Origin: Undibacterium parvum
Lineage (GTDB): Bacteria > Pseudomonadota > Gammaproteobacteria > Burkholderiales > Burkholderiaceae_D
DNA length: 64,000 nt
Reading direction: 5' to 3'
Assembly (NCBI RefSeq): GCF_003955735.1
Contig: NZ_CP034464.1
Location: 1,550,001 to 1,614,000, forward strand
Shown: in pieces, positions 26,483 through 38,025 of the stretch
How positions within the stretch are numbered: position 1 is the stretch's first letter
Layout: every line of letters starts with the position of its first letter
Notes under the pieces: model-generated
Told to the model about the DNA's origin: nothing
Database searches by the model: none
What the model saw: only the letters and a program-made list of their open reading frames with translations
Made by a program: the position numbers and the translations under genes

Positions 26483-27445
26483 ATGACTCACACATTCAAA
26501 CCAGCACTGGTGATAGTGACGCCGGTATACGAAGACGTCGAAGCATCCAGTCAGCTTTTTCAAGAGTTGCACAAAACCTTTGGGTCTGATGTATACGTCG
26601 TTGCTGTAGATGACGGATCAGTACGCCAACCAGTAGATATCGCCAGTCTGCAAACGGCAGGACTTGATGGCGTGATTATCAAACTGAAACGTAATGTCGG
26701 GCACCAAAGAGCAATTGCGATAGGTATCAACTACGTCGCGGATAAGCTACCTGACGCAGAACGTGTTGTCGTCATGGATTCGGATGGAGAAGATCTACCC
26801 GAATCCATCAAACAACTCATCTTAGCGTTAGAAGCACCGGAAGTTGATGTCGTGGTTGCACAACGTAAGAGCCGCGTAGAAACTTTACGCTTCCGAGCGT
26901 TTTATGTCGCCTACAAATGGATGTTTCAATTACTCACGGGTCGAACCATCAGTTTTGGTAACTTTATGGCGCTTAAGCCTGCTGCGGTACAACGTTTATC
27001 TGCCATGCAAGAACTTTGGATACACGTTGCTGGTTGTACATTGACATCCAAATTACGCCTGGCGACCTGCCCACTCGATCGAGGCTCAAGATATGCAGGA
27101 CAAAGTAAGATGAATTTTGTAGGTCTCGCTCTGCATGGTTTCAAAGGACTAATGGTATTTGCCGAAGATGTTTTAGTCCGCGTTGGGATTGCTTGCGCAT
27201 TGGTGGCAATACTATCGGTACTTGCGAGCGTCGCCGCGGTTGCGCTTAAACTGTTTGGCGTAGCAACCCCAGGTTGGTTTTCGGTTGCCTTAGGCATATT
27301 GTTGCTGGTGTTCTTGCAAACTGGCGCACTGACCTTGATGACACTCATGCTAACCGGCGTGGTGCGTGGCGGCCTAGTGGCCAACGTTGCCTACAGGGAT
27401 TTTGTAGATACCATAACTCATGCGCACCCAAGTGTTACGCTTTAA
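26483..27445 (+). CDS. Family 2 glycosyltransferase, GtrB/DPM1-like
   Basis: A 320-residue GT-A enzyme. The N-terminal catalytic part has ALVIVTPVYEDVEASSQL, VVAVDDGS (first Asp pair) and VVMDSDGEDLPE. The C-terminal 90 or so residues contain two hydrophobic spans (around VGIACALVAILSVLASVAAV and ILLLVFLQTGALTLMTLM). This layout matches GtrB-type enzymes that transfer a sugar from a nucleotide donor to undecaprenyl phosphate. The ATG at 26483 is two bases after the preceding stop; an upstream in-frame ATG lies within uxs. It overlaps the gtrA-like gene, supporting a GtrA/GtrB pair. Confidence 0.88.
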   Translation: MTHTFKPALVIVTPVYEDVEASSQLFQELHKTFGSDVYVVAVDDGSVRQPVDIASLQTAGLDGVIIKLKRNVGHQRAIAIGINYVADKLPDAERVVVMDSDGEDLPESIKQLILALEAPEVDVVVAQRKSRVETLRFRAFYVAYKWMFQLLTGRTISFGNFMALKPAAVQRLSAMQELWIHVAGCTLTSKLRLATCPLDRGSRYAGQSKMNFVGLALHGFKGLMVFAEDVLVRVGIACALVAILSVLASVAAVALKLFGVATPGWFSVALGILLLVFLQTGALTLMTLMLTGVVRGGLVANVAYRDFVDTITHAHPSVTL

Positions 27446-27830
27446 GGCTTTGCTAGAACTGCAGTTAATGCGCTATTTAATAAATGGTGTAGTCGCAACC
27501 ATGGTGCACTTTGGAGTACTGCAGTTCAATCTCAAGTTATTGCATATACCATCTGCCGGCATAGCTAATTTTATCGCCGCATTTTTTGGTATTACGGTCT
27601 CTTTTCTTGGTAGTCGCTACTATGTATTTCAAGATCATCAGCAAACACTGTTAACGCAAGCGAGCAAGTTCCTTGCCCTGTATGCGATTATTGCCTGTTT
27701 TCACGGCTTACTCCTCTACGTCTGGAGTGATCTTTGGGGCTATGATTATCGTATAGGCTTCTTACTTGCTACGGCACTTCAGGTATCGCTAAGCTACATT
27801 GGCAACAAATTTTTGGTATTTAAAAAATGA
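27420..27830 (+). CDS. GtrA-family membrane protein
   Basis: A 136-residue protein with four predicted membrane spans and the GtrA pattern: LMRYLINGVVATMVHFGVLQ, then ITVSFLGSRYYVFQDH, and a final IGNKFLVFKK. GtrA proteins are thought to move polyprenyl-phosphate-linked sugars to the periplasmic face. It overlaps the GtrB-like gene by 26 bases and the next gene by 4 bases, so the three form one translational unit. Confidence 0.9.
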   Translation: MRTQVLRFKALLELQLMRYLINGVVATMVHFGVLQFNLKLLHIPSAGIANFIAAFFGITVSFLGSRYYVFQDHQQTLLTQASKFLALYAIIACFHGLLLYVWSDLWGYDYRIGFLLATALQVSLSYIGNKFLVFKK

Positions 27831-28453
27831 AAAAAATCTTCTGGGCATTACTCAGCACGACACTATTTATCAGCGTATTGCTGCTTACATATTGGCTGCA
27901 CGTCAATTACTTCAAAGTCGATGTGGTGCTATACAGTTCTCTTGCCGACGCGCTGATGGCAACAGTCTTAGTCTCTGTGCCCTTATATTTATGGCAGAGA
28001 TTAAATATTTTTAATCACTTTGAAAAATTACAGTTATCTTTCATTTGGCTGCTAGGCGGTTATATTTTTGCAATTTCTATCCCTACCGTAATAGACCGAT
28101 CCTTATCCTTTTACATATTAGAAAAGATACAGCAGCGAGGCGGCGGCATACAGTTTGCAAAATTTGAAGAAATATTCACCAAAGAATACGTTAAAGAACA
28201 TCGTCTGGTCGATGTGCGCCTGACAGAACAACAGGCGTCTGGCACTATAAAAATTGAGAACGGTTGCGTCATGCTAACTGAGCGAGGTACACAATTAGCC
28301 AACGCCAGTAGATTTTTCAGACGCAATCTTTTGCCAAAACAACGTCTTCTCATGGGTAAATACACAGACGATCTAGTAAATCCTTTTCTTCATAGTGAAA
28401 AGGCCTCTGAATACGAATGTATAAATACACAGGTTCAACTTAATAGTCATTAA
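27827..28453 (+). CDS. Membrane protein of unknown function in GtrA/GtrB unit
   Basis: A 208-residue protein not assigned to a named family. Three hydrophobic segments fill the first 100 residues (FWALLSTTLFISVLLLTYWL; ADALMATVLVSVPLYLW; FIWLLGGYIFAISIPTVI). The second half is soluble and looks like a small helix-turn-strand (winged-helix-like) module: FEEIFTKEYVKEHRLVDVRL, EQQASGTIKIENG, CVMLTERGTQLANASRFFRR. Its start overlaps the gtrA-like stop. The position suggests that it partners the GtrA/GtrB-like pair, perhaps as a regulator or assembly factor; it is too small for the acceptor-side transferase. Confidence 0.7.
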   Translation: MKKIFWALLSTTLFISVLLLTYWLHVNYFKVDVVLYSSLADALMATVLVSVPLYLWQRLNIFNHFEKLQLSFIWLLGGYIFAISIPTVIDRSLSFYILEKIQQRGGGIQFAKFEEIFTKEYVKEHRLVDVRLTEQQASGTIKIENGCVMLTERGTQLANASRFFRRNLLPKQRLLMGKYTDDLVNPFLHSEKASEYECINTQVQLNSH

Positions 28454-28775
28454 ACCACTTCAAAATTATGCATTTTATGTTGTGAGAGGGTATCGGACAA
28501 TATCGCAATATTCTCTTTCGCATAATCAATTCATCGTATTTTAATTTCAATACTCCAGAATAATTTAATCGATACCTGTCTTTCCCACTAAACTTAGAAC
28601 AGCAATTCAATATAGCTAAGGCTTCAACGTATGTTGATTAAATTGCTCAAAAAAACCGACAGCCAATTGCAAATCCATTTTCGTTAAAGTTTTCTTTTAT
28701 TTCCTTTAGACTTTATCGATTTCCCAAGCAAACATTTACCCCCAAATTTATGACAGGTTCTGAAAGCTTTACATT
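28454..28775. other. AT-rich intergenic gap
   Basis: About 320 bp of AT-rich sequence with short stop-rich frames. It may hold a promoter for the two large membrane-protein genes that follow. I see no repeat, RNA gene or clear promoter. Confidence 0.4.
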
Positions 28776-30140
28776 GTGAGCATCAATAGAAAAATATGGG
28801 GCACTGCTTCATACGGAAACGCAAAATTCAATATTATTTTTGTGGTTTTTTTTACAATTTTACTAGCTACTGCCTGCTGTCTTCATATATACGAAGACAA
28901 CTTAAATGGCCCACCAATCCGATCCGATGGATTTGGTTACAACTCTTATCTTTCTTCTATTTTTATCGATGGAGATTTGTCTTTTCACTCCGCTCTAACG
29001 GAAGTATCGGACGATGATTTGGCAAGTAAAGCCTATGGACTTGGTCCGCATCCTACTACCGGTAAAATGTTCACCAAATACCTCCCTGGAACGGCTTTAC
29101 TTGCAACACCTTTTTTTATCGCCGCAGACGTATTTGCTAAATTATACAAATTCCCGCGGACCGGATATTCAACACCCTATCAAGTCGCCAATATATTATC
29201 TGGGATTTTTTATCTGTGTATCGGCATGCTTGCAATTTACACTACTTTGCGACGAAAATATCCATCGCAAATTGCGGGGATGGTTCTCTTACTAGTGACA
29301 TTTGCCACCAATGTATTCCATTACGCAACTTATGATGGTTCTTTTTCGCATATATATTCGTTTGCTATTATTTCCATTTATACACTATTACTCGACCAAT
29401 ATAGAAACTCCAGCCCAAACCGCGATACCTATTACCTAATTGGCTTAGGGATTGCGATAGGCTTAATCGCCATGATCCGGTTACCCAACGCAATTTTAGG
29501 GATTTTGGCGCTTGGTTTAATCGTAGAAAAAAATCTGAAATTAGAAAGCAGAATACATCTATTCCAACATCTCGCAATTTTTGGAATCGCCGCATTTATA
29601 AGCACAATGCCACTATTCGCGTACTGGTATAGAACTAGTGGTAGTTTTATATTCAACTCTTATGCGGCATTCCCGCCAAAAAACGGCAAGCTAGAAGGAT
29701 TTAACTGGACTAAACCAGAAATTTTTAAATTTCTGTTTAGTATCGATCGAGGTCTATTTTTTTGGTCACCTGTTACATTACTAGGCTTTTTAGGGCTACC
29801 GTCATTGCTCAAGCGCGACCACGTTTTTCCTGGACTGATTACCTTGGTACTAGCTGTTCATATTTATATTTGCTCCAGTTGGTGGACTTGGTCTTTCGGT
29901 GCAAGTTTTGCTTGCAGACCGTTTGTAGACCTGATGCCCTTAGTATCAGTACCTCTAGCAACCAGCATCGTAACTATTAGAAAAAAATGGGGAGCACGTT
30001 GGACCTGGGCGCTTATTTTCTGTTTTATTTCTATTAATTTAATATTAATGTATTCGTATTGGCATAGCTATATTCCATATACAGGAACTACTCTCAAAAC
30101 ACTTGAAAATTTACCAATGAATTTTGGAATTGAATACTGA
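28776..30140 (+). CDS. Polytopic GT-C-like membrane protein
   Basis: A 454-residue inner-membrane protein with about eleven predicted spans. The first external loop after span 1 contains an acidic run (IYEDNLNGPPIRSDGFGYNS) in the place where GT-C lipid-sugar transferases carry their catalytic Asp. Later features include PNAILGILALGLIVEKNL and SSWWTWSFGASFACRPFVDL. The GTG at 28776 is the only reasonable start; no strong ribosome site precedes it. The spacing to the next gene is 10 bp. It may be a polyprenyl-phosphate-sugar glycosyltransferase or part of the polymerase step; I cannot choose. Confidence 0.65.
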   Translation: MSINRKIWGTASYGNAKFNIIFVVFFTILLATACCLHIYEDNLNGPPIRSDGFGYNSYLSSIFIDGDLSFHSALTEVSDDDLASKAYGLGPHPTTGKMFTKYLPGTALLATPFFIAADVFAKLYKFPRTGYSTPYQVANILSGIFYLCIGMLAIYTTLRRKYPSQIAGMVLLLVTFATNVFHYATYDGSFSHIYSFAIISIYTLLLDQYRNSSPNRDTYYLIGLGIAIGLIAMIRLPNAILGILALGLIVEKNLKLESRIHLFQHLAIFGIAAFISTMPLFAYWYRTSGSFIFNSYAAFPPKNGKLEGFNWTKPEIFKFLFSIDRGLFFWSPVTLLGFLGLPSLLKRDHVFPGLITLVLAVHIYICSSWWTWSFGASFACRPFVDLMPLVSVPLATSIVTIRKKWGARWTWALIFCFISINLILMYSYWHSYIPYTGTTLKTLENLPMNFGIEY

Positions 30141-30150
30141 TAGAAGATTG

Positions 30151-32235
30151 ATGAAAAAACTTAACGATAACGCCGCAATTGAAAAAAGAATCGACATGTT
30201 AAAGGCCTTACAATCAAACTGGTTTGCCTTATTGTTCCTTATCCTAGGATTTTTCGCCTACGGCTTACCCGCTGTCGATTACTTTACGGCAGTGCCTGGT
30301 GATATCGGTGACGCTCGTTTTAATAGTGTCATTCTGGAACACCTATTTCAATGGCTGACGCAAAAAGGAACTTCTTTATGGAGCCCTACATTTTTTTATC
30401 CGTTTAGGGGTGTACTGGCATTCAGTGACAATCATTTTGGGTCAGCTTTCGCCTATATCTTATTTCGTAGCTTGGGGGCGGGACGCGAAGTAGCTTTTGA
30501 TAGCTGGTTTCTCGTCGGTATAAGCTTAAATATTATTTGTTCCTACCTGGTGATAAAACGACTAGGCTTAAATGGTTTTTCGGCAGCGGCGGGCGCCTTT
30601 GCGTTTACGTTTGCATTACCTGTTTTGGCGCAAGAAAGTCACGCGCAATTGACCTATCGTTTTGCCATTCCTCTTGCCTATTATGCATTTTTTGAGATGC
30701 TGGAAACCAAGCGACTCTTTCCGTTTTGGCGCGTCGCCTTCTGGACGGCAGTCCAGTTTTTTTGCTCTATCTATTTAGGGATTTTCTTAATCTATTTATT
30801 GATAGCCAGTTTTTGCGGGGTGTTTTTTTGGAGTCGTGCAAGTAATTTTTTTCAAGAAATGCGGGTATCAATAGTCCGAGAACCGATCCATAAAAAAATT
30901 GCTTTTATAGCCATTCTTGCAATTTCTACGATTGCTGTAAGCTACTTACTCTATCGATACCAGTCGATTAGCGCATCGTATGGATTTAAACGCTCTCCGA
31001 GCGAAATTATGGCTACGCTGCCCAGAATCTCCAGTTATTTTCTCGCAGATCATTCTAGACTGAGCTCTTGGATCGGTGGTTTCGTCACTGATATTCCCAT
31101 GCGCCACGAACATCAAATGTTTTTTGGGGCTGGAATATGGGCGCTAAGCATTTATGGTGCGGCGGTCGCATGGAGTAAGTCGGAAATGAAGCAACTTGCA
31201 AAAATCGCGCTGTTCACCTTCGTTTTCATGTTTTTATTTACGCTGAACCTAGGAGGCATTTCTTTATACCGTGCAATATCCTACCTTCCTGGCTTGAGTG
31301 CAGTCAGAGCGGTTACCCGGATTGCGCTCGTAATGCTCATGCCTATTTCCATTTTAGTAGCGATAGGCACGCAGCAACTTTGGAATAAGATAGACATCAA
31401 AAATATGAGTGCAAAACTTGTGTTCGCCCTTATTATCATAATTTTACTAGGCGCTGAAGTTGTCACATACAAGATATACAATACGTCGATCGCAGTTTGG
31501 GCTGCGCAACAAACCGCACTCAAAAATAAATTAACGATGCCATTAACCGCGGATACAATTTTATATGTTTCAGGAAAAAGTTCCGACCCAAGTTTTGTCA
31601 CAGAGCTTGATGGGATGATTTTGGCGCAAGATATGCGGCACCCCACCTTAAATGGGTACTCCGGGAATGCACCGCCGAATTATTTAGACCCATCGCCTTG
31701 TACGTCATTCCATAACCGTATCAATGCCTATGCCAAGTTCCAAGAGCTGCCACTTGCCGCGGCAAACGTATTAGCCGCACGTGTGATGGTTGTTGCGCTG
31801 GAAAACTGCGAGCATGAACCTATTATTGCTGGATCAGGGAAGATCGCAGCTTCGCAAGCAGAACATATACAACTGTCTCTAAGCGATATAACACTTGATC
31901 AGAGTTTTTTAAAAACCAAACTTAGTATTCAAAATAACTCCGAAGCTGATTTCAATACATTACGCAGTGACGGTCCCGCTTTACGGGTGTCGTGGCGTTT
32001 CATTAACGAAAAATCAAAAAATCAAGAACTGAACGCGAATTGGGAACCAAGACAGGATATGGCACTTACCATCGCACCGAAAACAAGTGCTTCAATTGAT
32101 TTGCTTGCAATACTCCCATCGCTACCAGGTAATTACCAATTCCAAGTATCCATGGTACAAGATGGGGTCGAATGGTTTCATAACATGGGAATGAAAATCG
32201 TGAGTACCCCAATTACGGTAACCACTACAAAATAG
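30151..32235 (+). CDS. Large GT-C-like membrane protein with Ig-like tail
   Basis: A 694-residue protein. The first 470 or so residues are polytopic, with an early periplasmic loop AVPGDIGDARFNSVILEHLF holding Asp residues typical of GT-C or YfhO-like proteins. The last 130 residues form a beta-rich domain (LRVSWRFINEKSKNQE; LPSLPGNYQFQVSMVQDGVE followed by WF), a pattern found appended to polysaccharide enzymes. The ATG at 30151 is preferred because agaag is 5 bases upstream; a TTG start at 30124 overlaps the previous gene. No classical Wzy is recognisable in the locus, so this protein or its neighbour could have that role, but that is only inference. Confidence 0.65.
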   Translation: MKKLNDNAAIEKRIDMLKALQSNWFALLFLILGFFAYGLPAVDYFTAVPGDIGDARFNSVILEHLFQWLTQKGTSLWSPTFFYPFRGVLAFSDNHFGSAFAYILFRSLGAGREVAFDSWFLVGISLNIICSYLVIKRLGLNGFSAAAGAFAFTFALPVLAQESHAQLTYRFAIPLAYYAFFEMLETKRLFPFWRVAFWTAVQFFCSIYLGIFLIYLLIASFCGVFFWSRASNFFQEMRVSIVREPIHKKIAFIAILAISTIAVSYLLYRYQSISASYGFKRSPSEIMATLPRISSYFLADHSRLSSWIGGFVTDIPMRHEHQMFFGAGIWALSIYGAAVAWSKSEMKQLAKIALFTFVFMFLFTLNLGGISLYRAISYLPGLSAVRAVTRIALVMLMPISILVAIGTQQLWNKIDIKNMSAKLVFALIIIILLGAEVVTYKIYNTSIAVWAAQQTALKNKLTMPLTADTILYVSGKSSDPSFVTELDGMILAQDMRHPTLNGYSGNAPPNYLDPSPCTSFHNRINAYAKFQELPLAAANVLAARVMVVALENCEHEPIIAGSGKIAASQAEHIQLSLSDITLDQSFLKTKLSIQNNSEADFNTLRSDGPALRVSWRFINEKSKNQELNANWEPRQDMALTIAPKTSASIDLLAILPSLPGNYQFQVSMVQDGVEWFHNMGMKIVSTPITVTTTK

Positions 32236-32284
32236 CCAATAAAATCATTACAGCTTATAATCCTCTATTTATATTATTACTTAA

Positions 32285-34190
<1,906 letters not shown>

Positions 34191-34191
<1 letters not shown>

Positions 34192-35333
34192 TGCGTGTCG
34201 CGTTCAATGCAACAGCCCTTCTGTCACCACTTACTGGGATAGGACAATACAGCGCTCATTTGGCTATGGGATTGGCGGCGCATAAAGATATAGAACCCGA
34301 GTTTTTTTATGGCGCTTTCTGGGGCAAAGAAGTTCGCAGCGCGCCACTGCCGGCCGCAGCATCTTTACTACCTTGGATACGCAGTAAAGTACCATTTTCT
34401 TATGCGCTAAGACGCGTCATCCAGAACCAGCGCTTTTCATCTCATACTAGGGGTGGTCGCTTTGATATTTACCATGAACCAAACATCCTTCCCTTACCAT
34501 TTGATGGTTTGACGGTTGTAACGGTGCATGATTTATCTTGGATACGCTTTCCTCAGATGCATCCTCCAGAGCGCGTACGGGCAATGGACAAGTATTTTGA
34601 GTCAGGACTGAATCGTGCTTCGATGATACTGACAGACTCTCACTTTGTAAAACGTGAGCTGATAGACGTTTTTGGTGTGTCCCCTAAGCGGATACGTCCT
34701 ATTGCACTAGGCGTAGAGTCGTTGTTCACCCCTCTGACCGCGGATGCAACGATGCCAGTACTACAACAACACTCCTTAATCCATGGAGAGTATTTGCTCG
34801 CAGTAGGTACAATTGAGCCCAGAAAAAACCTGCAAGTGGCTTTACAGGCCTTCATGCAATTAGCTCCTGCGATACGCAAACGTTATCCGCTCGTATTGGT
34901 CGGAATGAAAGGTTGGCATACATCAGAACTGGAACAAAAAATTGCTCCAATGATACAATCTGGTGAAGTACGTCAATTGGGGTATCTATCACGCGAAGAT
35001 CTTGCCAAAGTCATCGCGGGAGCATTAACCTTGATTTACCCTTCAGTTTATGAAGGTTTTGGGCTGCCACCACTTGAAGCTATGGCGTGTGGGGTACCTG
35101 TCATCGCCGCGAATGTCTCATCGATCCCCGAGGTAATAGGTGACACTGGTTTGCTAATAGACGATCCGCATGACGTATCTGCTTTAACAGAAGCAATTCA
35201 GAATATGGTAATGGATCCAAAAACCAGAAAAGACTTGTCTGAAAAGGCTTTAACTAGAAGCAGATTATTCACATGGGATCAATGTGTCACTCAAACAATC
35301 GATACGTACCAAAAAATACGTCTTGCCAACTAA
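34191..35333 (+). CDS. Family 4 glycosyltransferase
   Basis: A 380-residue GT-B enzyme: MRVAFNATALLSPLTGIGQY at the N-terminus, VTVHDLSWIRFPQMHPPERV, YLLAVGTIEPRKNLQVALQA, and the donor motif LIYPSVYEGFGLPPLEAMAC with both glutamates. The ATG at 34191 overlaps the rmd stop, so it is translationally coupled to GDP-D-rhamnose synthesis, making a D-rhamnosyltransferase a reasonable but unproven reading. Confidence 0.92.
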
Positions 35334-35363
35334 AATACTTACAATAAACAATACGGTTCACTG

Positions 35364-36578
35364 ATGATATTGCGATTTTTGGGAGCACAGTGGATAGCCG
35401 TAGGTTTTATTGGCGCAGTATCTTTTGCCATAAGCGTCTTGGTCGCCCGTATGCTAGGCCCAGATCAGTTTGGTCTTTATGCGATCGCCTTATCAGTCGG
35501 TGCAATCGTCGCCATCTTGGCGGATGGCGGTTTTGCTAAGCTATTGCAACGTGAACGTGCACGATCAAGCGCTACATTAACCGAATTATTACCAAAATTA
35601 CCGGGGCTGGCATATGGCCATGCGCTATTGGTCATACTTACTCTTTCATTTTTTTCGGTAATACTTTCCCCCACATATGCATTAACTTCGTTAGCCACCA
35701 TCTGGTTCTTTGGTACTGTTGCGTTAAATCAATTTGGTCTGGCTATCTTAAGAGGCGATGGTCGTTTGGTGCGAGATGCTTCGTGGCAAATAGGTAATCG
35801 CAGTTTCACTGCAGTTTGCGCTGCTCTCGCATTATTACTAGGAGCGAGCCACCCATGGCAAGTATTAATGGCACAATTTATCGGTGCCAGCGCTTTTGGT
35901 TTTTTAGTCGTACGCTACCTTCGGGTTAGCCCTCTATTCAACTTATCACCAAAAGTTTACCAAGCGTTATTGCCGTTTATCTGGCTTGATTTAGCAACAA
36001 CACTTCATTTAAGAGTAGATATGGTTCTTTTTCAATTTTTGGATTTACCAAAAATTGAGGTTGGCCAGTATGGAGTCGCTTACCGTCTAATTGATGCAAC
36101 ACTTTTACTCGCATCTCCAGTAGGTTTAATTTTATTCCGCCGCTTCCGGCAAAATGTCATTTTACCATCAAAAATCATTAAAGAAATATTGCCTGCTTTG
36201 ATAGTAGCAACCTTAATTGGCATGGGGTTATTATTTCTACTATGGCTTTTTAGCAATGAACTTGTCGCCCTCACCTATGGCCCGGCATATCAAGGCGCAG
36301 GCACCTTACTTTTAGTTCTAGGTGGGGCACTTGTCTTTCTCTTACCAAATGGCGTGTTAAATCAAGCCGCCTTAGCGTTAGGACTAGAGCGATGGTTTGC
36401 GATTTCAGCATCAATCGCGGCATTAATAAGTATTGTTGGAAACCTGCTGTTAATTCCAACTTATGGCATCATGGCCGCCGCATGGATGACGGTACTAACT
36501 GAAGCAATACTGGGTGCATGTCTTACTGCGGGAATAATACTGCAGAGCAGACAATTAAAAGAAATTAAAGAGGAGTAG
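35364..36578 (+). CDS. Wzx-type oligosaccharide flippase
   Basis: A 404-residue protein with about twelve spans and the MATE/MVF-superfamily flippase pattern: ISVLVARMLGPDQFGLYAIA near the start, VDMVLFQFLDLPKIEVGQYG in the middle, and LALGLERWFAISASIAALIS in the last bundle. It would flip undecaprenyl-linked repeat units to the periplasm. Its presence beside a broken Wzm permease suggests that export now goes by a Wzx-type route. It ends 5 bp before the next glycosyltransferase. Confidence 0.88.
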   Translation: MILRFLGAQWIAVGFIGAVSFAISVLVARMLGPDQFGLYAIALSVGAIVAILADGGFAKLLQRERARSSATLTELLPKLPGLAYGHALLVILTLSFFSVILSPTYALTSLATIWFFGTVALNQFGLAILRGDGRLVRDASWQIGNRSFTAVCAALALLLGASHPWQVLMAQFIGASAFGFLVVRYLRVSPLFNLSPKVYQALLPFIWLDLATTLHLRVDMVLFQFLDLPKIEVGQYGVAYRLIDATLLLASPVGLILFRRFRQNVILPSKIIKEILPALIVATLIGMGLLFLLWLFSNELVALTYGPAYQGAGTLLLVLGGALVFLLPNGVLNQAALALGLERWFAISASIAALISIVGNLLLIPTYGIMAAAWMTVLTEAILGACLTAGIILQSRQLKEIKEE

Positions 36579-36583
36579 TTCAA

Positions 36584-37726
36584 TTGAGTACATCAGTACT
36601 ACATGTGTACCGTACCTATTTTCCCGACCCACCTGGAGGTTTGCAGGAGGCAATACGGCAGATTGCGCTATCAACTGGTGCACAAGGTGTCACGAATACG
36701 ATATTTACGTTATCACCTCAACCTGAACCCAGTGTATTAATACGACCAGAGGCAACCGTGGTGCGCAGCCGCTCGTGGGCCGCGCCTGCGTCTTGCGATT
36801 TAGGTGGTACCGGAGCGTTTACAACATTTTCTCGCTTGGCAAAACAAGCTGATGTATTACATTACCTATTCCCCTGGCCATTCGCTGACGTATTGAATGC
36901 CACCATAAGACCTGATTGCCCGGCGGTCCTGACCTACATTTCTGATGTGGTACGCCAACGATGGTTAGGCGCAGCGTACGCGCCATTAATGTGGAAGACC
37001 ATGCGTGAAATGCGCGTAATTGTAGCGAATTCTCCAGCGTATGCCAAAACCAGCCCGATTTTATCTCATCCAGATATTCGCGATAAAGTCAGAATTATCC
37101 CCTTAGGAATTGAAGAGGACTCCTACCCCAAAGAAGGTGACGATGCAATTTTCGACCGTCTAAAACTTGGGACAGATGAAGTTTTTTTCTTGTTTATAGG
37201 GGTATTGCGTTATTACAAAGGTGCGCATTTTCTGATCCAAGCAGCAAAAAACCTCAAGGCAAAAGTGATCATCGCAGGCTCGGGTCCCGAAGGCGGGGCT
37301 CTGCAATCACTGGCAACCCAAATCGGCGCTGAGAATGTAGTCTTTGCTGGACAAGTTAGCGATGCGGAAAAAGTTGCATTAATTAAGAACTGCCGGGCAT
37401 TGGTACTGCCGTCACACTTACGCTCCGAAGCCTACGGAATGGTATTGGTGGAAGCGGCTATGTTTTCCCGCCCTATGATTTCTTGTGAAATCGGCACTGG
37501 TACTTCGTATGTGAATTCGCACGAAGAAACTGGCTTTGTAGTCGCTCCGGAATCTACAGAACAATTAACACAAGCAATGAATACGCTGTTAGCGGATGAA
37601 GGATTGGCAAACAATTTGGGAAAAGCGGCAAGAGAGCGTTACGAGCGACTTTTTTCCGGTCCTGCATTAGGCAAAGCCTATGCAGCGTTGTTTCGTGAAG
37701 TGTCCATTGACAATTTTGCTCTATAA
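36584..37726 (+). CDS. Family 4 glycosyltransferase, WbpZ-like
   Basis: A 380-residue GT-B enzyme starting with TTG (aggag 9 bases upstream). It has STSVLHVYRTYFPDPPGGLQ, FFLFIGVLRYYKGAHFLIQA, and VLPSHLRSEAYGMVLVEAAM carrying the E-x7-E pair. The N-terminus resembles the initiating D-rhamnosyl/mannosyltransferases of A-band-type polysaccharide loci, which fits the neighbouring Gmd-Rmd path. It is the last gene of the + strand polysaccharide run; decayed transposase sequence follows. Confidence 0.9.
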   Translation: MSTSVLHVYRTYFPDPPGGLQEAIRQIALSTGAQGVTNTIFTLSPQPEPSVLIRPEATVVRSRSWAAPASCDLGGTGAFTTFSRLAKQADVLHYLFPWPFADVLNATIRPDCPAVLTYISDVVRQRWLGAAYAPLMWKTMREMRVIVANSPAYAKTSPILSHPDIRDKVRIIPLGIEEDSYPKEGDDAIFDRLKLGTDEVFFLFIGVLRYYKGAHFLIQAAKNLKAKVIIAGSGPEGGALQSLATQIGAENVVFAGQVSDAEKVALIKNCRALVLPSHLRSEAYGMVLVEAAMFSRPMISCEIGTGTSYVNSHEETGFVVAPESTEQLTQAMNTLLADEGLANNLGKAARERYERLFSGPALGKAYAALFREVSIDNFAL

Positions 37727-37844
37727 AATTTAATACGAATCAGATTCAACTTTGCAGTTCTAATACCATGTTAATACGATTTCAACTGATCCATGAATAC
37801 ATCGTGTGGCGAACTGGACTTCTGCTATTTTCAGGGGCAATAAG

Positions 37845-37988
37845 TTAGATTATGCATGCCTGTACGATATCCGCGGGACTAATGTTTTCGAAGCGCAGTT
37901 TTTTAGCCAGCAACTATCGGATCAGACCATTCATATTCTCGTTTGCCTTGAGCGCCCTAGAGCAATATAGGGACCCGAAGAAATAGCC
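37845..37988 (-). pseudogene. Remnant of an IS30-family transposase
   Basis: Read on the minus strand, 48 codons give GYFFGSLYCSRALKANENMN followed by GLIR, a stop, then LLAKKLRFENISPADI. This lines up with the C-terminal DDE region of IS30 transposases (Tyr-Phe-x-x-Pro-Tyr...Glu-Asn-x-Asn-Gly-Leu-x-Arg), including the catalytic Glu. There is an internal TAG and no intact frame or clear terminal repeats. It fills about half of the 299-bp gap between two convergent gene sets; nothing else is recognised in the gap. Confidence 0.6.
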
Positions 37989-38025
37989 TGCATTGAGAAT
38001 TTTTTGGTGTGATTACCACTCGCTT

